Source: SIG565 sp045613385 (GTDB lineage: Bacteria; Bacillota; Clostridia; Oscillospirales; Acutalibacteraceae). From it: 60,685 bases of DNA. Position numbers and translations under genes: made by a program. Below the pieces are notes generated by a model. That model made no database searches and was not told where the DNA came from. It was given only the letters and a program-made list of their open reading frames with translations. This document shows, piece by piece, positions 37,459-46,330 of this stretch. Where the stretch lies: assembly GCA_045613385.1 (NCBI GenBank), contig JAZLAW010000004.1, positions 1 through 60,685 of the forward strand, read 5' to 3'. Within the stretch, counting starts at the first letter, position 1. Each line of letters starts with the position of its first letter.

Positions 37459-38577
37459 TTATTTATTCAACTGACCTAACGAATCAGCTTTAAGATACGC
37501 ATTTATAAACCCATCAATATCGCCATCCATGACCGCGCCGATATTTCCCGACTCGAAGCCTGTTCTATGGTCTTTAGCCAGGGTGTACGGCATAAACACG
37601 TACGACCTTATCTGAGACCCCCAGGCTATTTCTTTTTGAACACCTTTAATGTCTTCAATTTTTTCAAGATGCTCCCGCTCCTTTATCTCAAGCAACTTTG
37701 ATTTAAGCATCTTCAAAGCCATTTCCCTGTTCTGATGTTGACTGCGCTCATTCTGACACGCTACAACAATTCCCGTTGGAATGTGCGTTATACGAATAGC
37801 CGACTCGGTCTTATTTACGTGCTGACCACCCGCGCCGCTTGAACGGTATGTGTCGACTTTAAGGTCATCTGCCGCTATTTCAATTTCAACATTATCACTG
37901 ATTTCAGGCATAACTTCGATTGAGGCAAATGAAGTGTGTCTTCTGCCTGAAGAATCGAACGGCGAAATACGTACCAAACGGTGAACGCCGCTTTCACTCT
38001 TCATATAACCATAAGCATTTACACCCTCAATACGCATAACCGCGCTTTTAAGTCCTGCTTCTTCACCATCAAGAAAATCTATAAGACTAACTTTAAAACT
38101 ATGACGTTCCGCCCAATGTGTGTACATACGTACAAGCATTTCGTTCCAGTCCTGCGCTTCGGTACCACCTGCACCTGCGTGGAAAGTCAAAATTGCATTG
38201 TTGGAATCATATTCGCCTTTTAATAATGTCTCAAGCCGTTCTGCATCAAGTCCTGTAATAAAAGCATCAACCATACCCGACACTTCTTCAAGCATTGATA
38301 AATCTTCTTCTTCGTCGGCAAGTTCTGCCAAAGTCAGAGCGTCATCATAAGCCGCTACCAATGCATCATATTTTGCAACCTTATCTTTAAGGCGACTGGT
38401 TTTTTGCAGAACGGTCTGGGAATTTTCTAAATCATCCCAAAATCCGTCCCGAGCCGCTTCGTTTTCAAGTTCCGCAATATTTTTCTTTAAATTGTCGTAG
38501 CCTATAGCATCTTTTAAATCACACAGTTCATTATAGAATCCCTGTAATTTTAATTTTTGTTCTTCAAATTCGAGCAT
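37459..38577 (-). CDS. prfB: peptide chain release factor 2
   Basis: Recognises UGA and UAA stops, 372 residues from ATG 38577 with GGAGGAA upstream. RISPFDSSGRRHTSF contains the SPF anticodon-like tripeptide and RSSGAGGQHVNKTES the GGQ hydrolysis motif. The frame is open throughout: the region LCDLKDAIGYD, where many prfB genes carry the programmed +1 frameshift at an in-frame UGA, reads straight through. The start overlaps the prmA stop (TAATG). Confidence 0.97.
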   Translation of the reverse strand: MLEFEEQKLKLQGFYNELCDLKDAIGYDNLKKNIAELENEAARDGFWDDLENSQTVLQKTSRLKDKVAKYDALVAAYDDALTLAELADEEEDLSMLEEVSGMVDAFITGLDAERLETLLKGEYDSNNAILTFHAGAGGTEAQDWNEMLVRMYTHWAERHSFKVSLIDFLDGEEAGLKSAVMRIEGVNAYGYMKSESGVHRLVRISPFDSSGRRHTSFASIEVMPEISDNVEIEIAADDLKVDTYRSSGAGGQHVNKTESAIRITHIPTGIVVACQNERSQHQNREMALKMLKSKLLEIKEREHLEKIEDIKGVQKEIAWGSQIRSYVFMPYTLAKDHRTGFESGNIGAVMDGDIDGFINAYLKADSLGQLNK

Positions 38578-39497
38578 TATTTCCTCCGTAGTGCAAAGGC
38601 ATACCAATTATCTTTTTTAACTTCTTTTACAATCTCCAAAGAGTGCTCTTCAAAACTTTTTCTTACTTCATCCACTCTTACGTCAATTATACCTGAAGTG
38701 ATATACACCGCATCATCTTTCATATAGTTTTTGATATTTTTGTTAAGGCGCATAATAATATCCGCCACTATATTCGCACATATAATATCGTATTTATCGG
38801 TTATCTTTTCGTCCAAATCTCCGCAGATGTAATTGGTCTTTTTTTCTACTTTGTTAAGTGCTGCGTTTTCACCCGCAACCTTAACCGCAACCGCATCGAT
38901 ATCAACTCCATCTGCCAACTCGGCGCCAAGCAGAACTGCCGCAATACTTAAAATACCGCTTCCGCAACCGATATCTAAAACCGACATACCTTTTGTAACG
39001 TAATCCTGTAAAAGTTCTAAGCAAAGCGATGTAGTAGCATGAGTTCCTGTACCGAATGCGGCGCCCGGGTCGATTCTTAATACCGCTTTGTTATCTTTGT
39101 TTTCATACTCTTCCCACTCGGGACAAATAACAAGTCTGCTACCTATAGGAGTTACCTTGAAATACTTTTTCCAGGAGTCTTGCCAATCGGCATCATTAAC
39201 TCCCCTTAATAAAACTTCGTGGCTTATATTTGACGAATTAAAGCACTCGGTAATATACTGTACCGCTTCTTCCCTATTGTTTTCTTCCGAAATATAGATA
39301 TGGATAAAACAAAGCTCACGGTTTTTTAAAAGAAGGTCTTCATCTATTAAATCAATGTGCGCTATTTCCTGTGCACCCTGCTCTAAATCGGAATAATCTT
39401 CAACATATATTCCGCCGGCGGTCACCATATTACAAATGGCTTCCGCTCTATCTAAATCGGTTTTATTGACCGAAACAGTTATCTCTGTCCAGTTCAT
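38577..39497 (-). CDS. prmA: ribosomal protein L11 methyltransferase
   Basis: Cytoplasmic SAM-dependent enzyme trimethylating L11, 306 residues. The N-terminal domain recognises L11; the catalytic half shows DPGAAFGTGTHATT, the SAM loop VLDIGCGSGILSIAA and ICANIVADIIMRL (the NI/V-type post-motif IV). First gene of the prmA-prfB-lipoprotein-PPTase unit, divergent from the P-type ATPase homologue. No ribosome site as strong as its neighbours is seen, but the start ATG is the only reasonable one. Confidence 0.95.
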   Translation of the reverse strand: MNWTEITVSVNKTDLDRAEAICNMVTAGGIYVEDYSDLEQGAQEIAHIDLIDEDLLLKNRELCFIHIYISEENNREEAVQYITECFNSSNISHEVLLRGVNDADWQDSWKKYFKVTPIGSRLVICPEWEEYENKDNKAVLRIDPGAAFGTGTHATTSLCLELLQDYVTKGMSVLDIGCGSGILSIAAVLLGAELADGVDIDAVAVKVAGENAALNKVEKKTNYICGDLDEKITDKYDIICANIVADIIMRLNKNIKNYMKDDAVYITSGIIDVRVDEVRKSFEEHSLEIVKEVKKDNWYAFALRRK

Positions 39498-39569
39498 ATT
39501 TCACAACTCCATAATATAATACTTGATTATATCACAGTTACACTAATAAATAAAGTATTTTTTGAAAAC

Positions 39570-39598
39570 TTGATTATTTGTAGAAAATATAGTAAAAT
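39570..39598 (+). promoter_or_regulatory. promoter of the P-type ATPase homologue
   Basis: TTGATT (39570-39575), 17 nt, TAAAAT (39593-39598), giving a leader of about 25 nt. Confidence 0.6.
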
Positions 39599-39628
39599 AT
39601 TACTGGTAAAATGTTTGGGAGGGTAAAT

Positions 39629-42241
39629 ATGATTTGGCATAGTTCTGACAAAGATGAAGTTTTAAATTATTTTGGCACAGATAAAACCTTAGGACTTACA
39701 AATCTGCAAGCCAAAGAATTATACGATATAGAATTACAGACTAAAGAAAAACCTATTAAACAAATTTTAAAGGTTTTTTTCACGCAGATAAGTAAACCTA
39801 TTAATGTCACCATCGCTATTCTCGCACTTATTTGTATGGTTCTTGCTAACATTGCACAAAACGTTTTCTGGCCATATACAACCGCTCTTATTATGCTTAT
39901 TATCGGCAACTTTTCTTATGCATTGCAAAAGTATTTTGCAAACGACACCAAAAGTCAGGTAAAAAGCAACCGAAAATCTTCAGCCACCGTTTTGCGTGAA
40001 GGTAAAACCTTCACTGTTATGTCAGATGAACTCGTTACAGGTGACATCATCATTCTGAATGAAGGCGATTACATACCTGCGGACGCGCGACTTATAGAAA
40101 CTTCAGCTCTGCGTTGTGATGAATACGCTCTGACAGGTGAAGTTGTGGATGTTGAAAAGGACTGCGACACCCTTCTTGAAGATATAACCGAAATAGCTCA
40201 CCGTTCTAATATGGTTTTTGCAGGATGCTCTGTAACACACGGCAGTGCAAAAGCTGTTGTCACAGAAATTAATTCTGATACCGAAATTAAAAGACAGTAT
40301 ATGCTCAATCGTATGCCGGGTGCCAGTAATATACCGTATAATGCTTCTATTAAAAATGCAGAGAAATTTTCATTCTATGCAGCAGTTATTGCCACCGTTC
40401 TTATATGTCTTGTTTTAGTAATTGTAAATCTTTCAAGAACCGAACTCGGTTTTGCGCTCTTCTTGAGTGAAAGCGTTTTAAATTCTATATGCATAATTAT
40501 CGCCGCGGTACCCGAGACTCTACCGATATCTGCAGCACTTATAATCTGGACTGCAATAAAAGCACTTGGTAAGAAAGGTATTATATTCCATAAATCTTCG
40601 ATACTTGAAAAGGCATCGGAAATTTCTGTAATATGCGCTGAGAAAACAGGTGTTTTAACCCCTGATAATATGGTCGTTGATAAAATATTTGATGGCAGTG
40701 TGATGAACAGTTCCCGGGACAACCCTACAGCCAGTGCGGTACTTGCAACAAAATTAGCTATTCTATGTGGTAACGGTGCAGAATATGATAACTCTTCAAG
40801 AATTGTGACTGATTCTTCTATTAGTGCCCTATTTGATTTTTGTAACCGCTTTGACCCATCAGACAGCGAACAACTTCTTGATATGTATCCTTTACTTTCT
40901 TATATCCCGTTTGACAACACCCGTCGCCGTATGACAAGTGTAAATATGGTAAACGGAAAGACTGTTGTGATTGTTAAAGGTGCTCCCGAAGGAATTATTC
41001 CTTTGTGCACAGGAACTGATAATGAAGGTATTATGTCGGCTTATGAACAGATGGCTAACGAAGGATTATACGTAATTGCCGTTGCTTATCGCTCTATCGA
41101 TGAGGTTCCCGCAATGCCATCGGCTGCTGAACTCGAACATTCTCTTATTTTTGCAGGTCTTATAGGTTTTGCAGATGTTCCCGACTCGGATATCATCAGT
41201 GCTATTGAGCAGAGTTCGGATGCGGGAATCAGAACTGTTATGACTACCGGAGACTCCGACATTACAGCCAAAGTTCTGGCACGTCGCATTGGAATTCTGC
41301 CCGACGGAATGAAGTGTATTTCGGGCAGTGAAATTAAAGAAATGGAAGACAGCGTTCTGGAGACAGACATAACCGGTTACTCTGTTTTTGCACGACTCGA
41401 TCAGGAAGACCGCTACCGTATTGTTAAATCGTTTATGCACAACAAGGAAACTGTGGCTGTAACGGGTACAAGAAGTTACGATGCCCCCGTTCTCAGAAAA
41501 GCCGATATTGGTTTTGCCATAGATAAAAACGCGACCGATGTTGCAAAAAATGCCGCAGATTTTATCGTTAGTAACGGCGGAATTAAAACTTTGCTTGATG
41601 TTATCAAACACGCAAGAAACTTATTCCAGGAAATCAAGAAAATCATTTACTACTTTCTCAGTTGTAACTTTGGAGAACTTTTGGCATTGTTCATGGGTGC
41701 AGTAATCTTTTCTACACCGTTACTTATAGCTCCTCAAATTTTACTTATAAACATAACTACAGATATTTTGCCGTGTATTTCTTTGGGGCTCTCCCCGGTT
41801 GAAGACAATATCTTAAATTCCAAAAAAACAAAACGTAGTATTTTCAATGCAAAATCGATAATTTCAATGTCGATACAGTCGGTAACGATATGTATTTTAT
41901 CAATCGTAGCCTTCTCGGTAGGTTTAAAAAACAGCCTTGCCTGTGCACAGACAATGGCGCTCGTAACACTTGTTTTATTACAGATTATACACGTTTTCCC
42001 CTGTTACAGCGACAAGTTACTAATTAACAGTAATGTTTTAAAGCACAAACATATTTTTACTTCTTCGTTACTTTGTATAATTCTTGTTTTAATCATAGTC
42101 TTAAGTCCACTATCTGCTTTTTTTGGAATGGCAACCCTGGGCGGCAGTCAATGGTTACTTATTATACTGTTTGCCGCCATTTTGTTTGCGGTTGATGAAC
42201 TCATTAAAATCGGCTTCAGACTATATGAGCGCAAGAAATAA
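39629..42241 (+). CDS. P-type ATPase homologue lacking catalytic residues (pseudo-pump)
   Basis: An 870-residue protein with the full layout of a P2-type cation pump: N-terminal cation-ATPase domain, helices M1-M2 (about 50-100), actuator domain with intact TGE (169-171), M3-M4 with VPETLP in place of PEGLP, P and N domains, and about six C-terminal helices. The phosphorylation motif DKTGTLT reads EKTGVLT, with Glu338 replacing the acceptor Asp. The hinge TGDGxNDAP reads TGTRSYDAP (612-620), losing the first Asp and the Asn. KGAPE (450-454) and TGD (540-542) remain. ATG 39629 has GGGAGGG 5 nt upstream and is preferred to the ATG at 39611. The frame is intact with no frameshift, so it is not a decaying gene. 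ATP-driven transport seems unlikely; a sensor, regulator or channel-like role is inference. Confidence 0.88.
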   Translation: MIWHSSDKDEVLNYFGTDKTLGLTNLQAKELYDIELQTKEKPIKQILKVFFTQISKPINVTIAILALICMVLANIAQNVFWPYTTALIMLIIGNFSYALQKYFANDTKSQVKSNRKSSATVLREGKTFTVMSDELVTGDIIILNEGDYIPADARLIETSALRCDEYALTGEVVDVEKDCDTLLEDITEIAHRSNMVFAGCSVTHGSAKAVVTEINSDTEIKRQYMLNRMPGASNIPYNASIKNAEKFSFYAAVIATVLICLVLVIVNLSRTELGFALFLSESVLNSICIIIAAVPETLPISAALIIWTAIKALGKKGIIFHKSSILEKASEISVICAEKTGVLTPDNMVVDKIFDGSVMNSSRDNPTASAVLATKLAILCGNGAEYDNSSRIVTDSSISALFDFCNRFDPSDSEQLLDMYPLLSYIPFDNTRRRMTSVNMVNGKTVVIVKGAPEGIIPLCTGTDNEGIMSAYEQMANEGLYVIAVAYRSIDEVPAMPSAAELEHSLIFAGLIGFADVPDSDIISAIEQSSDAGIRTVMTTGDSDITAKVLARRIGILPDGMKCISGSEIKEMEDSVLETDITGYSVFARLDQEDRYRIVKSFMHNKETVAVTGTRSYDAPVLRKADIGFAIDKNATDVAKNAADFIVSNGGIKTLLDVIKHARNLFQEIKKIIYYFLSCNFGELLALFMGAVIFSTPLLIAPQILLINITTDILPCISLGLSPVEDNILNSKKTKRSIFNAKSIISMSIQSVTICILSIVAFSVGLKNSLACAQTMALVTLVLLQIIHVFPCYSDKLLINSNVLKHKHIFTSSLLCIILVLIIVLSPLSAFFGMATLGGSQWLLIILFAAILFAVDELIKIGFRLYERKK

Positions 42242-42246
42242 AATAA

Positions 42247-42274
42247 CCCCGATATATCGTGCGATATATCGGGG
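42247..42274 (+). terminator. terminator between the pump homologue and radA
   Basis: CCCCGATATATCG / CGATATATCGGGG stem with a 2-nt centre, followed by ATTTTTAT on the plus strand. It lies between convergent genes and may serve both. Confidence 0.82.
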
Positions 42275-42278
42275 ATTT

Positions 42279-43637
42279 TTATACAATAATTTTTAATGCT
42301 TCACCGAGAGTTTTTACAAAAACCAGTTCAACATCTTTAACTGAGTTTAAAAGTTTTTTTGCGGAATATGGAACAATGCACCGCTTAAATCCCAAGCGCA
42401 CCGCTTCGCGCACACGGGAATCAACACGTGATACTGAGCGGATTTCTCCCGAAAGACCAATTTCACCAAAAGCTATGGTCTCATCATCAATAGGAACATC
42501 ACGAAGTGATGATGCAAGTGCGAGTGCTACGGATAAATCGGCGGCCGGTTCATCCAATTTTAAACCGCCAACAATATTCACATAAGCATCAAGGTTTGAA
42601 AAATAAAGCCCTTCCCGCTTTTCAAATACCGCCAAAATAAAGTTAAGTCTGTTATAATCGAAACCTGCAGACATTCTACGCGGATTACCAAATCCCGTAG
42701 TTGTTACCAAGGCTTGTACTTCGGCGAGAATTGGTCTCGTACCTTCAATAACACAAGTAATACAAGCACCGGAAACATTCTTAATTCTACCTGACAATAA
42801 CATTGCCGATGGGTTTTCAACTTCTGAGAGACCACCGTCCCCCATCTCAAACACACCTATTTCATTTGTTGAACCGTAACGGTTTTTAATAGCGCGTAAA
42901 ATACGGTATGACTGGTTTTTCTCGCCCTCAAAATAAAGCACCGTATCTACAATATGTTCCAGCACCTTAGGGCCTGCAATATCACCGCTTTTATTTACGT
43001 GTCCTACTATAAAAATCGGTATATCGAGTGATTTTGCGGTATTAAGAAGCATTTTCGCCGATTCTCTTACCTGAACGATGCTTCCTGTCATACTGCTTAA
43101 TGACTCAATATTCATTGTCTGAATCGAATCTATTAAAACTATATCAGGTTTGTTGCTGTTTATATATTCACATATCACTTCAACATCGGTTTCGGCCATA
43201 ACAAATAGGTTTTCATTTTTTACCGATAATCTATCGGCACGCAGTTTTATCTGCACGGCAGATTCTTCACCCGATACATACAAAATCCTAAGATTTTTAA
43301 GTGCACCGGACATTTGCAGAAGAATTGTCGACTTACCTATTCCCGGGTCACCACTCAGCAACACCACAGAACCTTTTACAATTCCGCCGCCAAGCACTCG
43401 GTCAAGTTCTGAAATTCCCGTTACAAACCTATGCTCATCGCGGACCAATATATTTTCAAGTGTTGAAACAGCAGGTTGTCTTACCGCGCCGTAAGATTTA
43501 GCGGAAGAGTTACTTGGAAGTACGAGCTGTTCTTCCATTGTGTTCCACTGACCGCAATCAGGACACTGTCCTAACCATTTAATACTCTCACAAGCGCAAT
43601 TACTGCACACATATACAGTCTTTGTTTTTTGTGCCAT
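42279..43637 (-). CDS. radA: DNA repair protein RadA
   Basis: Branch-migration helicase in recombinational repair, 452 residues. N-terminal zinc finger CSNC...CPDC (about 11-31), RecA-like ATPase with GDPGIGKST near residue 96, the RadA-specific KNRYG motif, and a C-terminal Lon-protease-like domain without the catalytic Ser/Lys dyad in active context. In Firmicutes it is often near clpC-mcsB; here it is 32 kb away. It ends facing the pump homologue. Confidence 0.95.
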   Translation of the reverse strand: MAQKTKTVYVCSNCACESIKWLGQCPDCGQWNTMEEQLVLPSNSSAKSYGAVRQPAVSTLENILVRDEHRFVTGISELDRVLGGGIVKGSVVLLSGDPGIGKSTILLQMSGALKNLRILYVSGEESAVQIKLRADRLSVKNENLFVMAETDVEVICEYINSNKPDIVLIDSIQTMNIESLSSMTGSIVQVRESAKMLLNTAKSLDIPIFIVGHVNKSGDIAGPKVLEHIVDTVLYFEGEKNQSYRILRAIKNRYGSTNEIGVFEMGDGGLSEVENPSAMLLSGRIKNVSGACITCVIEGTRPILAEVQALVTTTGFGNPRRMSAGFDYNRLNFILAVFEKREGLYFSNLDAYVNIVGGLKLDEPAADLSVALALASSLRDVPIDDETIAFGEIGLSGEIRSVSRVDSRVREAVRLGFKRCIVPYSAKKLLNSVKDVELVFVKTLGEALKIIV

Positions 43638-43643
43638 CCATCA

Positions 43644-44357
43644 TCATCTCTCTCCAAAATAGTCATTTATACCGCAAAATACGGAAAATGCCAGTTGCCT
43701 TTTGTAACTATAATCTTTAAGTTTTTCCAGTTCTTCTTTATTGCTTATAAATCCGCACTCAACAATTACCGCGGGTATTTTTGCGTTGTAGAGTAAATAT
43801 GTACTTTTTGTTCCCTGTTTGATAACCCGCGTATTTTCAGGTTGAAGCTTTACCCTGATTGTGTTTTGTATACTATCCCCCAGTGTATAACTGTCGGGAT
43901 TATTTTTAGAATAAAAAACCTGCGCTCCCTTGGCGCTTGACGCCGTAAATTTATTCAGGTGAATACTCACAAAAATGGCGCCGGGATACTTATTCATAAG
44001 CGCTAATCTATTTTTTAAATCGCTTACCTTACGGGTTTGTATAGGTTTAGTAAAATCGTCTTCAGTGCCCGTGTCACTGGTCCTGGTCATAATGACATCA
44101 TACCCGTGTAATGCCAATAACTCAGACAGTGCCGTGGATATTTCAAGGTTAATATCCTTTTCAACAGTACCGTCGTGCGCTACTGCGCCACCATCAAACC
44201 CGCCGTGACCCGCATCAACTATAACCAATTTATCATTATTAATATTTAATCCTGCCGCTATTTTATTACCCTGCAGATTAATTACAGGAACGGAAGCGGT
44301 TACAATAAGTAATAAGGATAAAAACACCCATAAAAATTTCTTGTTTTTCAATTTCAT
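43644..44357 (-). CDS. cwlD: N-acetylmuramoyl-L-alanine amidase CwlD
   Basis: Amidase_3 zinc hydrolase, 237 residues, which removes stem peptides so that muramic-delta-lactam can form in spore cortex. One N-terminal membrane helix/signal (about 8-28); zinc ligands and catalytic residues in VDAGHGGFDGGA, EKDINLE, SIHLNKF and VIVECGFISN. The length and single domain match CwlD rather than autolysins with binding repeats. It has a sigma-A and a sigma-E-like promoter upstream, and radA follows 7 nt later. Confidence 0.9.
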   Translation of the reverse strand: MKLKNKKFLWVFLSLLLIVTASVPVINLQGNKIAAGLNINNDKLVIVDAGHGGFDGGAVAHDGTVEKDINLEISTALSELLALHGYDVIMTRTSDTGTEDDFTKPIQTRKVSDLKNRLALMNKYPGAIFVSIHLNKFTASSAKGAQVFYSKNNPDSYTLGDSIQNTIRVKLQPENTRVIKQGTKSTYLLYNAKIPAVIVECGFISNKEELEKLKDYSYKRQLAFSVFCGINDYFGER

Positions 44358-44387
44358 ACAATATACCTACACACCTGTTTTTAAAAT

Positions 44388-44417
44388 ATTGTATGAAAAA
44401 AACTGCTTGTATTATAC
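44388..44417 (-). promoter_or_regulatory. sigma-E-like promoter of cwlD
   Basis: GTATAAT (44411-44417), 15 nt, CATACAAT (44388-44395) on the minus strand. The -10 matches the sigma-E consensus CATACAnT exactly; the -35 matches only its ATA core. Confidence 0.45.
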
Positions 44418-44447
44418 CGCGTTTATAATCAACCCGATTACGAGTAT

Positions 44448-44476
44448 ATTATAATATATCTTTTTTCTTTTTTCAA
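44448..44476 (-). promoter_or_regulatory. sigma-A promoter upstream of cwlD
   Basis: TTGAAA (44471-44476), 17 nt, TATAAT (44448-44453) on the minus strand. It lies in the 212-nt gap after the carboxypeptidase terminator. Confidence 0.5.
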
Positions 44477-44532
44477 TAACAAGAGTTTACGCCTTTAATT
44501 GACACTTTCAAGATTCCGAAGACTAAAATAAG

Positions 44533-44566
44533 AAACCGCTTGTAGAAAAATTTCTACAAGCGGTTT
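44533..44566 (-). terminator. terminator of the carboxypeptidase gene
   Basis: Perfect 16-bp stem AAACCGCTTGTAGAAA with a 2-nt centre, 4 nt past the gene end, with A/T runs. Confidence 0.85.
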
Positions 44567-44569
44567 TTG

Positions 44570-45670
44570 TTATTCTGTCGGAATATCACTTTTAGGAGTC
44601 AAGGTTGAATATGTGTGAATATGGTCAAACACACTCTTCCACATTCCTTGAGCCTTTACGGTAACCATAATGACATTACGACCCGAATCGCTTTTACCGA
44701 AACTGGCAAGGCAGTTGCCTGCCTGATCGGTAAACCCTGTTTTACCGCCAAGTATTGTCGCTCCTTCGGGTTCTTCTCCTGTCATTCGGCTGAACATAGT
44801 ACTTACAAGTGGTAAACCCTGAGGATTCTGCGGTGTAGCAGCTGTTGTGTACTTATATGTCGATAATATTTCTCGGCACGTTTCATTATCCATAGCCGCC
44901 TTTAAAATTAACGCCATATCCTTAACAGTGCAATAGTGGTCAGGGTCATGTAAACCGCTAGTATTGCAAAAATGAGCAGTTGTAAGCCCTAATTCTTCAG
45001 CTTTTTTATTCATAAGCTCTGCAAAATGCTCCTCGGTACCGGCAACAAAGATACCGATAGCAGTAGTAGCATCTGCGCCAGACGGTAAAATCGAACCATA
45101 CAGTAAATCTCGCGCCGATATTACTTCATCGGGTGCAAAGCCCGCCATTGAAGCCCCTTCCCTATAATGCGGGTCGATAATTTCAGCAGTCATCTGGAAA
45201 GTTTTATTTAAATCGGTTATATTTTCTACCGCAACCAACAAAGTTAGAATCTTAGTGAGTGACGCGGGGAAAATTTTAGTATCCGCATTTTTCTCATAAA
45301 TAATTTCCCCTGTATCCGAGTCTATCATAATTCCGTACTCACTGACAATATTATAGGCAAACGGTGCCGTATTTTCGGTTTTTGAAACCTTGAAAATCGA
45401 TTTTTTTTCTTCTTCCTTATTATCAATAACATCCGATGCAGTGTTTCCTGTATTTTCTGGCGGCACAGGCTCACTGTCCGGCCACAAATTACCGATAAGT
45501 AGTATGGCAACCAAAATAAGTGAAAGCATCGCCAAAGCAATCCGGTGCCTTTTCCTTTTTGGCTTTCTATCTGAAACTGCCGCATCTCTTTCGGAATTTA
45601 TTTTATTTGCCATATTCATTTTTCGCTCATACTCTTCGAAAAATTCTTCCGTATACTTATTCTCTGACAT
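44570..45670 (-). CDS. D-alanyl-D-alanine carboxypeptidase (S11, DacF/DacB type)
   Basis: Trims the terminal D-Ala of peptidoglycan stems. The 366 residues begin with an unusually long charged cytoplasmic segment (about 1-46, ending KPKRKRHR), then one membrane helix, so it is anchored by its N-terminus instead of a cleaved signal. Catalytic motifs are ASLTK (about residue 135), PSGAD in place of SxN, and GGKTGFT (about 305). The usual C-terminal beta domain and amphipathic anchor are missing, in agreement with N-terminal anchoring. The ATG at 45670 has GGGAG 5 nt upstream. Sporulation or vegetative use cannot be distinguished. Confidence 0.88.
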   Translation of the reverse strand: MSENKYTEEFFEEYERKMNMANKINSERDAAVSDRKPKRKRHRIALAMLSLILVAILLIGNLWPDSEPVPPENTGNTASDVIDNKEEEKKSIFKVSKTENTAPFAYNIVSEYGIMIDSDTGEIIYEKNADTKIFPASLTKILTLLVAVENITDLNKTFQMTAEIIDPHYREGASMAGFAPDEVISARDLLYGSILPSGADATTAIGIFVAGTEEHFAELMNKKAEELGLTTAHFCNTSGLHDPDHYCTVKDMALILKAAMDNETCREILSTYKYTTAATPQNPQGLPLVSTMFSRMTGEEPEGATILGGKTGFTDQAGNCLASFGKSDSGRNVIMVTVKAQGMWKSVFDHIHTYSTLTPKSDIPTE

Positions 45671-45685
45671 ATATACTCCCAAAAA

Positions 45686-46330
45686 TTAAATAAATTTCTC
45701 TAAATTACCGTTTAAAATACTTTGGCGCGTTATATCATAAAAAGGTATCTGACCTTTTTCTTCCCTTAACGCATCAATAAGTAGCGTGGGGTTGATATTT
45801 TCACTGCTTCCCGCCGGTAGCACAATATTTAGGACGGTTTCGCCGTTTTCATATTCAGCGCTCCAGGACTTTATCTTTTGTGCAAGATTAACGGTCTTAA
45901 CAACACCCTTTTTATTTTTCTTACCTATAAGAATTTCTCCACGGGATACAAATTCATTAATTTCACTAAGCACATTCCCGTTAAAAGAAATTTTAAATTC
46001 GGCAAATGCAATTTCACTGTTCTTCATAACAGGATTTCCCACACTTATAATTTCAATCTGCTCGGGCATTACCTGTTCTATCTTTTTTTTGACTTCTTCG
46101 AGTGGATAATCATCATCTGATAATTTTAGTTCCATAATATCATAATCACTCTCAAAGCCCAAAGATAACGGCAAAGCAAAATTTATATAAAGATGCCTGT
46201 TAAAGCCTTCTGTATACCAAAACGGAATATCGGTGCGTCTAAGGGCGCGTATCATAAAACGGTTTGTGTCCAGATGAGAAATAAATTTAAGAAGAGATTT
46301 TTTCTTATAAAATACTCTAACGTTTTTCAA
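45686..46330 (-). CDS. DUF2344 protein, partner of the radical SAM protein
   Basis: A 214-residue protein of the TIGR03936/DUF2344 family, starting RVFYKKKSLLKFISHLDTNR with the typical RALRRTDIPFWYTEGFNRH segment. Related domains are fused to or encoded beside B12-binding-type radical SAM proteins; the reaction is unknown. The start is TTG at 46330 with GGAGGGG 6 nt upstream, and it overlaps the end of the radical SAM gene by 14 nt, which shows tight coupling. Confidence 0.88.
   Translation of the reverse strand: MKNVRVFYKKKSLLKFISHLDTNRFMIRALRRTDIPFWYTEGFNRHLYINFALPLSLGFESDYDIMELKLSDDDYPLEEVKKKIEQVMPEQIEIISVGNPVMKNSEIAFAEFKISFNGNVLSEINEFVSRGEILIGKKNKKGVVKTVNLAQKIKSWSAEYENGETVLNIVLPAGSSENINPTLLIDALREEKGQIPFYDITRQSILNGNLEKFI

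Noticed and set aside
39629..42241. Pump homologue as an ordinary pseudogene
   Set aside because: No stop or frameshift in 870 codons, a good ribosome site, promoter and terminator, and conserved TGE, KGAPE and TGD motifs. Selective loss at the catalytic motifs is not what random decay looks like.
44411..44430. TTGATT...GGTATAAT as a further sigma-A promoter of cwlD
   Set aside because: The spacing is only about 10 nt, too short for sigma-A. The TATAAT is better explained as the -35 part of the sigma-E-like element.
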